A stretch of 21,202 nt of DNA from Silene noctiflora (taxonomy: Eukaryota; Streptophyta; Magnoliopsida; Caryophyllales; Caryophyllaceae), in assembly GCA_009801015.1 (NCBI GenBank), contig VHZZ01000403.1, forward strand, positions 41,540 to 62,741, written 5' to 3'. Numbering within the stretch: position 1 is the stretch's first letter; each line of letters opens with the position of its first letter. Made by a program: the position numbers and the translations under genes. The notes below the pieces were generated by a model. The model was not told the origin of the DNA and ran no database searches. It worked only from the letters and a program-made list of their open reading frames with translations. Below are positions 7,181 to 19,148 of the stretch, one piece after another.

Positions 7181-8995
7181 GATGAAAATTGTATCGAGAA
7201 TTGCATGGAAAGACTGATACGGAGTACTACATAAAATAAAGAAGCGCAACCATTTTAGTGGATCATTTATATTATTATCAGCAGTTCACCATATCAATTT
7301 CATCTCATGCTTATATTTAACTCTAGAAAAAAGGCAATGACACAAAAATGTCTCTAATAATCATCTTGTTAAGGTGCAAACCTATGTCCCATAATCGGTG
7401 ATGAAAAGATGGAAGAACATCTTTATAAGTATCCACTAAATATAATAGCAGGAGACCTTTTGGGAAGGAGCCCAAGAGTAAATCCGTGAGGGCTTGACCC
7501 AAAGCGGACAATATCATACTATTATGCGGACAAGAGGTATCAACACTTCCACACAACACATATATATCCTCAATACTCATCTTGGGCCTGGTCTATGTTA
7601 CCGACGATAAAAGTGGCTATTATTCAATATATTTCTTTCGGACACCGTAATTCTAGTAACTTAAAAAATGGAGTCACTTAGATTAGAGTAATACCCAAAT
7701 CACATTTAGTCCTCAAAAATCAATAGTCAAATTTAATGAAGGGTTTAAAAAGATTATTCTTCTGTGGCTTCTTCACAAACAATGATTGACTAATCAGTTC
7801 TTGGAATCACATATAGCTCTTGAATGGAAGGGTGTAAATTAGTAAAATACCAAGTCAAAGACTGTCTTCCATTAATATATCCCATTGAAACACGTGCCAT
7901 CCCGAGTCTGTCTCGCTCCTACATGTCATCAGCCAAGTCAGCCATACGACAGCATGGCACCTACCTGAACCTGAACAGACATTTTTATATATTATCATCA
8001 TATGAAGAGAAGATAAAAGAAACAGCAAGTACAGCAATGCAATACTGGTTCAACTATTAAATGGGAGACGCACCTGCCGTCTAAAGGAGACGAAAGTACG
8101 TGCACATTTGAGGAATCCATAAAAGAATTAGAGAAGATTGACAGATGCCCAAAAGATATAAGAGCTAAGAGTTCATGGGTATCAATTCCTCAATGACATG
8201 CACAAGTGAAACTCAACTTAACTCTTCTGTGATGAAGTTTCAAACATCAGTATCTTATGACTGTTCTCGGTTTCAGACCGGAATTAATACGTGATTCCTC
8301 GTTTATGCTTTGCTTGTCATCCAAGAAAAGTAGTCATGATCAAGATTAGCAAATTGGAATATCTTGAATGCTCAATGACATACCAGTATGTACAGGTGTT
8401 AATCCCCTGTTGCGCAACGACAGCCATGCTACAAACATATAACAAGTCTTGCTTACTTAAGATTTATGAACTAATAGATAACTCATTCTCTGATTAGCTA
8501 TCAGCCAATAGGTTATCAGATCATAGTTACTATGCTTAAATCTCTGTTTGAGACTTGATCTCGGAAATGTGGTTGCAGTAACCTTCAATACCAATTATTA
8601 TCCACATTAAACTATACTATCATGCATCATTTGCTCGCTCTATTCCAATAGGTCGCCTTTTTTTTTGTTAAAGCTCATTTACAAAGAACATAGAACAAAG
8701 TTAACTAAAATAAATAAAGGACCAACAGCCTCAGGAGTCATGCCATTTTGCTCCGTACAAGTGAAGGTGAATAGGCAAAACCACAATCTTAAATATGGCA
8801 TCACATATTGGTTCAACCGTTCCAGTTTGACCCCTTCGTAAATATTTAAAAATGCAGTGTCCGTCTCAGCTTATTTTGTGGCTGTATGTGCTATCCTTAA
8901 ACAACTCTATTTCTGAAATCCAAAATTTAGTTGCGGCCAATACTTCAGGGGTTAGAGTAAGTGGATACTCAAAATGTGCCCACTTCGCCACTAGT

Positions 8996-9148
8996 TAGTG
9001 GTGGAGCTAGGGGGGGCTAGCAGGGGCGGCCGCCCCCATGGCGGTTGAGTTTTTCGAAGTTTTTAGTTAAATTTTTCGAATTTTTTCCGAGTGTCCCTTA
9101 TATTATTATCCATCCGCCCCCCGAACTCAAATCTTGGCTCCGCCACTG
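8996..9148. mobile_element. 153-bp hAT-type MITE
   Basis: The left terminus TAGTGGTGGAGCTAGG and the right terminus read inward, CAGTGGCGGAGCCAAG, align over 16 bp with four mismatches before the final base pair; most differences are C to T on the left. The flanking 8-mers are CCACTAGT (8988-8995) and CCACCAGT (9149-9156), differing at one position. Size, ends and target length all fit a hAT-derived miniature element. There is no coding capacity. Confidence 0.85.
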
Positions 9149-9156
9149 CCACCAGT

Positions 9157-11020
9157 CCCTCAAAAACGAATAAACAAAAGGCTAACGATCCCCAACTCAA
9201 AAGAGCATCTTGAATAAACGCTTGTTTGCAGTTTTTGTCAATTGTCAAGCAACCTGCTTACCATTGGACGAAAAAAAAAAAAAAAAAAAATCGATTGCAT
9301 GCAACACCTGCTCCACTAAGCAACTACCGTAAAATTAAGTAGCTTGCTTACTATTGTTACAAGGTGTTTGTTGCTTACCGAGTATGTAACTCGGAAGCAA
9401 TGTAGCTTGGAAAGTCGATGGGGCAAGTCAAGCTACATGGTGATCGATCAATGTAAATTGAGTAAAACAAAATCCTATATGGTCCATTCGAATGAAATTA
9501 AAATAAAACCGTCTCACCTTGTAAGTCCGTATTACACAATAATAATTGATTATAATCAATTGTTCAAAACTACCACATAGGAAACAGGGAAGGGGACATC
9601 AAATAAATGAAATCAATTATAGCGAATCGTTCAAGGCAGAAGTATCCTAAACAACAACAATAGGTTAGATTTGGGGATAATAAGAATTGCAGATAACAAG
9701 GGAATGAATAAAATACAGTACATATTAGCGGATTGTAAGAATACCTCCATGTTTGCTACTCCCACCGTCCCCGACAGTAGAAAATTTCTTGTTACCCCTC
9801 ATTGTCCCGTTTATTTGTTTACTTTAACTTTGGCACGAAGACCAAGACAATTTCAAAAAAAAAAAAGACCTAGACAATTGGTTGTTTTGAAGGATTAAAA
9901 TACTATAAACAAGTGAATAAGACACTAGAGATGAAAAAGGTAAACAAATGAAATGGAATAAATAAATAAATGATTGGTACAGAGCAACTACGTAATTTTT
10001 TTGGAATAACGAGGAAACCCGCAGCTGTGTATAGCTTCAAGGGAGGGGGGAAGAAATGGAGCTTCATTTTTTATAAACGGTCTGGATTGAATTTTGTGAC
10101 AATCAAATGACAGCAATCTTATGATACACCCTAAATTTGCCCACCACTACATTTTCAATGTGAACATTTTATCTTTATTGATTAGGATTTGAGTTATTTT
10201 TCATTTAGTGGTTAGTGATTTGGAAAATAAATCTAAATTAATGATTTTTTAATATGATAATGTATAATAAAGTAATGAAGTAAATTCCAGTAATCAGTAA
10301 AATTAATGAAATCTAAGGACTTCAGTATAACGCGGTTTTAAGCCAAATAGTGTTTAACTAGCTCAAACTAGAGGTGATTAAACCCGAACTTAGGCTAAGA
10401 CATGACAAGATTTCGTTGATTTTTTTTTGCCCCAGACAAGCTGCTAATGGCTAGAGACCTGTTTAGCAGACAGGGCCTAGTAAATTTCAAAAATGCAAGC
10501 TGGATGGGTCAGGTTCAACGGACTGGAAGACGGAAGACTCATGAACAGTCAACAGAGTGAAATTTTCCGGTGCAAGTTAACCAAAACCATAAACAGATTT
10601 ACAAACAGATTGACCAGCATAACCATTAATAAGAGTACAACTGATAGAACACCAGAACTATTCCCACTGTGGAATAAAAAAAAAACAGTAGCGGGCTACT
10701 AGCAGCAGAAACTCGAGATATGTAGTACTGTCACTGTCACATTGTGAAATCAATTACCACAGTGGTAGTTGATACTCGAGAAACGAAGTAATGTCAAAAC
10801 TCCAAAGAGAAGAGAGCTTTACTGTGAGTCTGTGACTGAGGTTCTTAACTAAGAACCAATCATTCTGTTCAAGGTTCACTGCTCCTACAGACAAAAACAA
10901 CTGCATAGAAAATTAGCAACACAAGGAATCGATGATCCTCACAAGTATACATGGATGAATGTGGATGAGTGTTGCGACAGTATTAATCTACTACACACGG
11001 TGCAAGTTTCGTTACAATAT
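9157..11020. other. Intergenic DNA, including the likely AP5Z1 3' UTR at its right end
   Basis: The left part holds a run of 20 A (9271-9290) and AT-rich DNA with no recognisable gene. The last few hundred bases before 11021 probably contain the 3' UTR of the minus-strand AP5Z1 gene, but no convincing polyadenylation signal could be assigned. The short frames here are isolated and have no family features. Confidence 0.4.
9271..9290 (+). repeat. Poly(A) run of 20
   Basis: An uninterrupted run of 20 A lies between GGACG and TCGATTG. It could be a microsatellite or the tail of a decayed retroposon; no matching target duplication was identified. Confidence 0.8.
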
Positions 11021-14000
11021 TTACGTTGCTTCTTTCGGATTTTGCATCGGCCGTCTCTCATCTGTGCCTGGCAAGATGTCTGAGAATGCAAAATCATGAA
11101 ATGGAGGGCCTGCAAAAATTGTACGTTTCAGTCATCAATGTACCCAACTGAGCAAGAAACTAAATTGTTGAAACTTCAGGAAAAGAAAACAAAAAATAAA
11201 TTCTGAAAGTCAAATTTTGCCTTCGAGCATAGGGAGTACAGAATCTACTATGTAGGTAGAAAATTATAGCAAGGTAACATTTACTCCATATTAGGTATCA
11301 CAGCAAGTGAACGCACGAAAGGTTGACCCTAAGCTCGTGATAAAATATACGCAAGGAAAAGGACTCAAAAAATCAAAGCACTTTGTCTGCCCGTGAATAA
11401 AGTTTCTGTTTATATTACTTTGGGTGTCCATACCTGAACTTCCAACTTGAAATATTTCCATGGTTTCATCGTGGTTTTTGACTTCGTGACATATTTCATC
11501 AACTTGTATTTCCATCCATATCTTATCCGGAGTAATGTTTATTAATTTTTGTGCAAAACCAATTAGAAAGTTTATTCATGGGGGGAAGCAATAATCATGC
11601 ACAGTACATGAACCACAGAGGAAGAGTTTGTTTGATTAACTCACCTGCTTGCCCCGCCAATATATAGAATGGGATATGAGCAATCATCTTTGTACCACCT
11701 TCACTCCAATTCACAGTTCCCGGATATGGCTTATTTCCTTTGGATTGCCTTGAGGACCCTAATACAGACATACATATCGCAGGCTCATTCAGCAAACCCA
11801 AACAATCACGAGCCCTTGTCCAAACCCTTGCATCAGACAATCGAGAGCGGGCCACCTGAGATGTAATAGGCCATCTAGTCATAAATTATTTACTAATGAG
11901 CCTCAAAGCAAGATATTATAAACTGACATTTCATTCAAACGCCCTGTTTATTCCATTTGTAATGCCTGGTATACATATGACTAGATTTACAACTAAATAC
12001 AAGGACAATAAAGCCACATGTTATTCAAACACACCGAAGGAAGGAAAAGACAAAAATTCCACAGCAAGAGAAAGAATATTCAATGTACATGCCTTTCCCA
12101 AGGATACATGTGCTCTTGGCAGAAATTCACGATGATAAGTGGCAAGTTTTGCAATAGCGGTCACGACAAAGCATAGAAGCCTCGACTGTGCTGCCTTTTC
12201 AGAGCCAGTACTATTGGTGCTCAAGGATACTTCTTGCCTTAACCCTAGACGACTTTCATAGAAAAGGAAACAAGTCAGCATAAAAAGATCAAAATTTTAT
12301 TGTTTATCATTTAGAGAGGGAGAAGAAAGAGAGTATAAAACAGAGCTCACCTAGACGAAAGGTTCTCATATAAAAGTAGCTCCAAACTTTCAAACAGTTC
12401 ACGTGCTGCATCTTTGCGAGATTCACCACCACCTCCATGTTCTCCAATGGCCCAGCAAAGTTGTAAAGCCAATTCTGTCTACCAAAGATAATATATACAA
12501 TCTTCAGGACATTTTTAACCAACTCCATTTACATGAATTACTAGTGTTTGAAGACTCAACCTTCTCCTGGCTGTCATACGCCTCCCCGAGTCTGTCCATA
12601 ATTGGCTTCTGTATAGAATTAGATCACCATGAGACTCTTAGAAAATATGTTGTAGAAAGAAAGAAGAAAGATCTAAACTTTCATTAGAGTCCAAGCATGG
12701 TAAAAATTAATGACTTATTTATTCACCCTGACCTTCAGAAGTGCAATAAAATCCGGAGATCGCTTAAATGAAGCGAGCATGAATTCCAATAATCTTTTCC
12801 GAACCTGCATTATATGAGTACCCGTCAAATATTTGAAATATCCTATATGAAGACATGATCAAACCAAATCCAGAAAACAACCAAGTATCTGAAGTCGAAC
12901 TACAGATGAAACACCCATTATTTTTCTTAGTGAGAGAAATAGTTAAATAAAAACACATATCAAACGCGGAGAAAAGGGGAGTGTCCATAAATTGTATGTG
13001 CGCTTACTTTAAACCAACAATTCAGACATTTGGTCTTTCAAGAGACTGAAAGATTAAAAGAATTTAACCCTGCATCAGACATTCTAATACTACTTGGTTG
13101 CTTAAGATCCCTATTTAGCAGAGAAACAATCTTAGAAGGATAAGGGTTCTCATTGTCGTATAAGAAAATATGTTAGGTGCATGATCCGTAACGAGGTAGT
13201 AGAAACTACTTGATCTCATAAAAAGCTTGGAAAACATGTGTTTGAGAACAAGAAAAAAAAAAAAAAGCATAGCAACAAAGCAGGAGAATTAAGTGTTTGA
13301 TGTGTTATTCTAGACCAGCTATGACTCAAATGACATTACCTCATAAGAATAAATTTTATCAGGAAATACAGAAGCATTTCTTGACATAAGCATAGGAATT
13401 AGTGCGCACATCAACGCTGCCAATGAACAGGAAGAGAATGTTCAGAAAAATGTATTATATGGAAGGGATGCGATTAGACGGTTGACTGCATAAGAGGTGA
13501 GAACGATCTCCCTAGGATTAGAGTGTTAAGAAATGGAAAAGGTCACATACAATCATTGACGTCCTGCAATGCTATAGAAAAATATACATCCAGAAGGTGA
13601 GGTGCAATCTTGAATGATTGTTTTAATCGATCAGACTGAGGACCATTTGTGGCAGCCTGCACTGCTGCAGCGATTCCCGGTGAGGTCCAGTGACGTTCCT
13701 GAAACATATCAGCAACTCATCATGTCAGCCATGTTATAAAAGAAGTCAAATGTCTATTTGACAGAAATTGAACAAATTACTAAAGAAATGAACATGTAGC
13801 CGATATAATGCAGCAATATCACTTTCCCCTACCCAATCCATATGCTCACCCGTTGCCCCAACAGAATTTGTTCTCTTATACTCCCTATGTACATGAAAAA
13901 ACTTGCTACTTTTCCTTTTTTGGATTGTCTCTTTAAACCTCTTACATGGAACTTTTCCTTTTCTGAGTGTTATTTGTGGTTATGTCATTGCCTTGGTCTT

Positions 14001-17000
14001 TCGATATATGACTGAGTAAAGCATCTGCAAGATCCCATGTCGTATGTCAGGCTTGTTCTAAGCCAGTCAAGCTACTTTGAACGAATAAAGTCAGGAAAGA
14101 CCTCTGAAATTATTAAGCATAAATAAATCTCATGATGGGTGACCAAGGTTGCAGCGCTACTGCAGATTCTTGATCTCCAATTGTTTTTATTTTGGAGTCT
14201 TGAATGACAATAAGCCTAAAAGAGCATAATGGATATTTATCATTGTCGCACAGACGATACTCTATTTCCGCCTTTCCTCACCTCTCTACCATCCTCATTC
14301 TATAAGCTGTAAAGATCAATCTCGAAACTAACATCCACACCTTGGCAAATCATCATGCATAAAAGATTCCATAAACAGCCACCCCTGACCACCCCTTCCC
14401 CACAGGTTGCCCACATGTAATGCAAAAGTCCGAACGAGAAATAATGTTATTTTAATGAATTAAGTAAAATGTAACTCCAACTAGATAGAACTAGCCATAC
14501 AGCGATACCGTCATTTTCATCTTTAAGAAGATCCAGAAAAGCAGGGTCTGCAACATCAATAGCACTGCTATCCTCAGATTCGGAGTCACCTTCTCCGTCT
14601 GCTACAGTTGAGCCAGTGTATGCCTCATCCATCAATGCAAGTAGCATCTGTACCCAGTAACTATTAGTTCCATCATAAAAATTTCATCCAACAGAGTAAC
14701 AGACTACATAGTTGACAAACATATAATTTCAATCAACGAACCTCAGGAGCCCTACTGTTCTTGATTGAAGCAATGCTGTTGCCAACCAGTGATCCGGAAC
14801 CTTTTTCCACCTTTTCAAGAGCAACCACTAGGACTGGCATAAACAAAACACAGTTTTTAGAAGAACATAACCAGAACCACTTCTAACTCACTCAGAGAAA
14901 ACAAAAGGCCTAACGTAACACTGTTAACGAATTCTGAAAGCCATATACTGTGGAGACGGCCAACATGAACCACTGTCAAGCAGGACCAACTACAACTGTC
15001 GACCTTGTGAACTATCTCAAATTAAGATCATTGTAATAGAAAATGAGGTAAATACCAATAACTTACATTCACCAGCTGACATATCAAATACATTTTCCTC
15101 ACGGTTTTAGAACCTACGTGACTCACCTGGAAAGTCCACAATAGCTGGAAATAGAGGCAAGAATGAGCCAGGCGCCACCAATGCAGAAAATATCTTCAGA
15201 AATGATCTTTCTAATCTGAAAAACAGAAGGGAAACAATAAAAATATAAATCTTTTGAAGCTACAATTTCTCAGATAGATTTTAGCCTTATTTGGTACGAG
15301 AAATGTTGATCACTGACTTCTCAACTACTATAATGGATGCAAATACCCATATAAGTGTTTCTATTTTTATAGAAAATATTTCAGGGCAAAGCAAATGTTA
15401 GCAAGACTTGGCATTTCTCAGAGTTAGGTAAATAAACAGGCTGAAAATACTTCAACACTGGCATTTGAAGCTGATGCTGATCGCTTTATAAACAGTCGCC
15501 CCTACTACGACTAGAGATGACTAGAAAAGTAATCTCAGGGTTAAGAGTTGTGGTTATGAGGCAGATGCAATCTTACAATGAATCACTTCAAAACACTTCC
15601 CTAAGTCTACCGGCCCGTAAGTCCACCTCATAAAACAATTTAACATTTCAGACTAGCAGAGGACCAGCTCTAAACAAGCAAGCTGCAATGTTATTGACAA
15701 CTTTTAAAACTGAACGACTAGCGACTATTGCTCTTTAAGATAAGAATCTTCAGCCTATAGTGAACTGACCACGAATTAATATGCTGGAAAGTTTAGGCCG
15801 CATTAAACTGATTAGACTCCAAAAAAATTTAAAAGAAGAGTAAACTTACTTCTCTCCGTTCCAAGCTACTAGCTTAAATAGCAAGGGGAAGAACTGCAAG
15901 CACCAAAATAGAGATTACTGGCTTAGCTTTATTGTTTACTAATTTATTTAGTTGATTGTTTGGTACACTGACATCATTACCAAGAAGATTTCAAATTACC
16001 ATACAGAATTCCAAACACAGCACTACAGCTGTACAATCAAAACAGAGATTACTGGCTTAGCTTTATTGTTTACTAATTTATTTAGTTGATTGTTTGGTAG
16101 ACTGACATCATTACCAAGAAGATTCCGATTTCCATACAGAATCCCAAACACAGCACTACAGCAGTACAATTGAAATAACAACACTGCCTCACAGGCCCTA
16201 GCTTATAGCAAGATAACGGAGTTTGATCACTTGATTCAACACAGATTATTGGATTGCCTTCTTATATTGTGAAGTGGCAGTCATTCGATTCCATTTTCAT
16301 TATTGTCATATAGGCTCTTTATGTTCTTAACAGAGTGGAAGGTCAATGGCATCTGACCCCCTTATCCTGCCATATGCTTGAGCCCTTGAGGCTTAGCGAT
16401 AATGCCGTTTCTGGTGTAAAGAGATGTAAGCATAGACATTAGTACTAGCAAAAGATAGGTCTACATACTTGAGGTAGCACCGTGGGAAATGAAGTCTGAA
16501 GTTTCTTCCTATTGGTGACAAGAAAGTCAACAGTCTCCTCTGCAATGACAGGATCAGCAAAATCACTGCAATTTAACATTAAGATACTTGTGGGCGATGA
16601 TTATAGTGATGATCAGACAACCAAAACAGGAAGGTTTAAGATAAAAATTAAATGGGAAGAGCAATAGTTTATTATCCGATGAAAAACAATTCAGCATCTA
16701 TTCTCCTTTTTTCTAAAAAATAGAGGATAGTCATTACAGGCGTCAATTTTGTGTCCACTGCCCAGTAGCAGTTTGTCTATGATCCACACCTAAGACTGGA
16801 ACCACAAAGTGAAAATGATGATTGTTGGAGATAGTCTTATATATACACAATAAATGACAGTGAAAGCATAATTTTCCATATTAAAGTGCAAGACGTTATG
16901 TTGATCTGTCCTCTTAACATCTATGTGTTATTCTCTGTCCACAAACTGATGTCAACCTCAAAACGAATCTATGAAAATATTCTGAGTTGAGATCTTTTAA

Positions 17001-18736
17001 GATTCTCATTTATGTTAGATACAATAACGCAGAGGTTAACAGATCAAGATTAAATTTATTATGGATCTTCGACAAGCTTCATCAAGGATATACATATACA
17101 CGCGAGCCTAAGAGACTAAGAGTAAACTTCGACCCCAGAAGTCAAACGCAGACAACAAATATGACAGTATAAAGTTAAGAATACATCACTCTTAAATATA
17201 CCAAATGCAAACCCCTCAAAGTTGTGCCAATTTTGAATGGCAGCCCAAGATAACCATGCATCAGACATCGATTTCACTCAAAAATAGCAATACTACGATG
17301 GAAAGAGCGCAATCAATTACCGGCTCAAGCATGAGCGGAAGAACGTTCTTAGACTAGGGTCAGCATCATGAAGAACAGTCTCTCCAAAGTCCAGGAAAAA
17401 TTGAAGAATTGCCTGTTACAAAGTGCAGCAAACAAAGAGCGCCAAAGTCATCTTCACTTACAATCAGAAGATTTCCTTACAACTAAGCAGATAAAAGATG
17501 CGAACAGAAAACCTATCAAAATTAAACCTTTCGCTAGCACAACACTGCCTTTTTCCTTGAGTACCATTAAAAACAAACCAGACTTTTAAGCCATCTAAAG
17601 ACATTTGACACAATAAAAAATACATGCTAGATAATTACTCGTACTAAGCTACTTATCATACAATCAAAGTCGCAAGTGTCTGTAGCCTAGATACCTAGAA
17701 GTTCAAGAACCTTTATACACTCAAGCTCATTTATATTTCCACAAACATCTCCCCTCTCCAAATTCCAAACTGCACATAATTACGCGCTCAAGTTTCGTTG
17801 AATGCTCTCATCAGTCATCATTGATCCATAAGTCTCACAACATATCAGCTAATTATCCCAGAACTCAACATACAGAAAAAGAAAATCAAACAAATACCAC
17901 TCAACCAGTATTTTCAGCTCGCACTCACCACAAAATGTAATCACAAACACACAAATGCTCTTATCAACGATTCAAAAGACTCACAATTATGAGCTAATTA
18001 TCTCTGTTTTCAATACAACCACGAAAAAAAACAACCATATAACACTCAACCAGTCGTTTCAGCACATACTCACCACAAAATGTAGTCACAAACACGGAAA
18101 TGCTCTCATCAACAACGATTCAAAAGTCTCACAAATATAAGCTAATTATTTCCGCTTTCAATACGACCACAAGAAAATCAACCAAATAACACTCAACCAG
18201 GCATTTCAGCTCGCAGTCGCCATAAAATGTAATCACAAACACAACATATACACAAACACAATCGCCACAATCCGCAATTCCTCAATTTTTCAGCTAAAAT
18301 ACCTAATCCTTCAACCACTCACAGTAACTAATCCATCAAAAATCACATTAAATTGAATATTTAAGAAACATACAAGCAAAAGAAGGCCATGAGACGATTG
18401 AGACTGAGAAATTGAAGCGACAGAGCGCTGAAAAAGTCGATTAATAGAAGGATAAACCCTAGCTATCAAATCATCAGAATTCTCCTCTTTACACAACTCG
18501 CACAATTTTTTCACCTGCAAAATTTCGACAAAATAATTGAAAACATTGCGCAATTGAAATTAGAAATTGATCGGAAAATGTGAACAATAAATTAATTCGA
18601 AAATGAGAATAAATTGAAAAGAGAGAAAACTGACGGAGTAGAGAAGAGAAGGATCGGCGGCCGGAGGTGCGGCGTCGCGAGCGCTAGTTGATAGTGTTCG
18701 GAGGTGGTAATCCCAGTTGTTTTCTTGGTCCACCAT
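11021..18736 (-). CDS. AP5Z1: AP-5 complex subunit zeta-1 (AP5Z1), 16 exons, 578 residues
   Basis: Minus-strand exons: 18736-18635, 18514-18374, 17412-17321, 16565-16469, 15893-15850, 15215-15127, 14833-14742, 14647-14501, 13698-13551, 13416-13340, 12804-12733, 12608-12561, 12478-12351, 12252-12093, 11855-11645, 11109-11021. They total 1737 bp with every junction in frame, from ATG at 18736 to TAA at 11023-11021. The protein is mostly helical and HEAT-like. Recalled similarity to animal AP5Z1 includes FFPLLFKLVAWNG (about 145-157), SLMCALIPMLMSRN (318-331), LCWAIGE (390-396), LFESLELLLYE (about 412-422) and REFLPRAHVSLGK (about 467-479). An acidic, serine-rich linker lies at about 236-248. 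In animals AP-5 works on late endosomes with SPG11 and SPG15 in protein retrieval; the plant role is inferred. Fourteen introns are GT-AG and one is GC-AG. A TATA-like TGTATATACA lies at about 18774-18783. It appears intact. Confidence 0.93.
12091..12092 (-). other. AP5Z1: GC splice donor of AP5Z1 intron 14
   Basis: The end of exon 14 reads GGAAAG|GCATGT on the minus strand. Splicing after AAG keeps the frame into exon 15 (V-A-R-S). Using the nearest GT five bases downstream would shift the frame and hit a TGA within about ten codons. The upstream exon end AAG and following GCATGT resemble known plant GC-AG introns. Confidence 0.85.
13699..14500 (-). other. AP5Z1: AP5Z1 intron 8 (802 bp)
   Basis: This long intron has no coding frame of interest. 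ATACTCCCTATGTAC near 13878-13892 resembles one end of a Stowaway-type element (CTCCCTCCGTCCC), but no second end was found. Confidence 0.6.
15910..16172. repeat. 134-bp tandem duplication in AP5Z1 intron 4
   Basis: Two units begin AGAGATTACTGGCTTAGC at 15910 and 16044 and are nearly identical over about 130 bp. The first starts only 17 bp upstream (transcript sense) of exon 5. The duplicated block therefore covers the region where the branch point should lie, but not the AG itself. Confidence 0.9.
17801..18242. repeat. Three-copy tandem repeat (about 145-153 bp) in AP5Z1 intron 2
   Basis: Copies start with AATGCTCT at 17801, 17954 and 18099. Each ends near CACAAAATGTAATCACAAACAC. The shared words include GTCTCACAA, AGCTAATTAT, ACTCAACCAG and TTTCAGCTCGCA. 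The copies differ by small indels and substitutions, so the array is not recent. It makes up nearly half of the 961-bp intron. Confidence 0.88.
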
Positions 18737-19148
18737 TTTTTTACAAATGTTTGGGTCGATTTTTTTGGGAAAATTGTATATACAAGGAGTAATCAACTAA
18801 TCACTGGTCCTTGTATAAGACCGTCTTCCAAAAAAGAAAATCGTGATTCACGATAAAGAGTTGGTTTTTACTAACAATCATCACTAATCCCGGCATTTTT
18901 ACGTGAGATACGTTTAGAATTTCAAACAATTTTTATATAAGATGGTTTCATGATAAAAAAATTGATAACTCGGGAGATCCAAGTTCTTCGTTAATGAAAC
19001 GGGTTGACATATGTTTTTGTAGTTGTTTGTCTTTCATAAATCCAGGATTTTCATTTCTGACCATGAAGTATAAAAGCTCCTGATTATTCATCTTAATTAT
19101 TATTATTCTAATCCTGCAAGCCATTATAATAGGATTGGAATTCTATAA
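18737..19148 (-). promoter_or_regulatory. AP5Z1 upstream region
   Basis: About 410 bp separates the AP5Z1 start codon from the Helitron. TGTATATACA at about 18774-18783 (minus strand) is a TATA-like site roughly 40 bp before the ATG, implying a very short leader if used. AAGACCGTCTT at about 18818-18828 is a short palindrome like those at 4034 and 6663. Nothing else is assignable. Confidence 0.4.

Larger units (their letters stand above)
6338..8987. other. Repeat-rich intergenic region without a supported gene
   Basis: No exon set could be built on either strand. It holds a palindrome (6663-6686), a second SINE-like copy (7066-7180), and scattered ACGGAGTA words (for example near 7217) like decayed Stowaway ends. 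There is also an 85-codon minus-strand ATG frame (7323-7580) whose composition suggests a decayed dispersed repeat and not a gene. The remainder is AT-rich DNA with nothing I recognise. Confidence 0.4.

Noticed and set aside
7323..7580. 85-codon minus-strand ATG frame
   Set aside because: It has no homologous domain I can name, no partner exons, and the surrounding DNA looks like a decayed dispersed repeat (GCGGACAATATCATACT and neighbouring words).
12764..12988. 74-codon frame inside AP5Z1 intron 10 and exon 11
   Set aside because: It overlaps a well-supported exon in another frame and has no features; a shadow frame.
13878..13960. Stowaway MITE in AP5Z1 intron 8
   Set aside because: Only one end-like stretch (ACTCCCTATGTAC) is visible, and no opposing inverted repeat or TA duplication was found.
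16987..17589. Plus-strand frames in AP5Z1 intron 3 and exon 3
   Set aside because: They are antisense to a supported exon and intron and have no domain or start context.
18635..18736. Importin-type identity for the AP5Z1 N-terminal exons
   Set aside because: The helical N-terminus first suggested an importin-beta protein, but the joined exons match the order of AP5Z1 blocks (FKLVAWN, LCWAIGE, LFESLELLLYE, LPRA) and the size fits.
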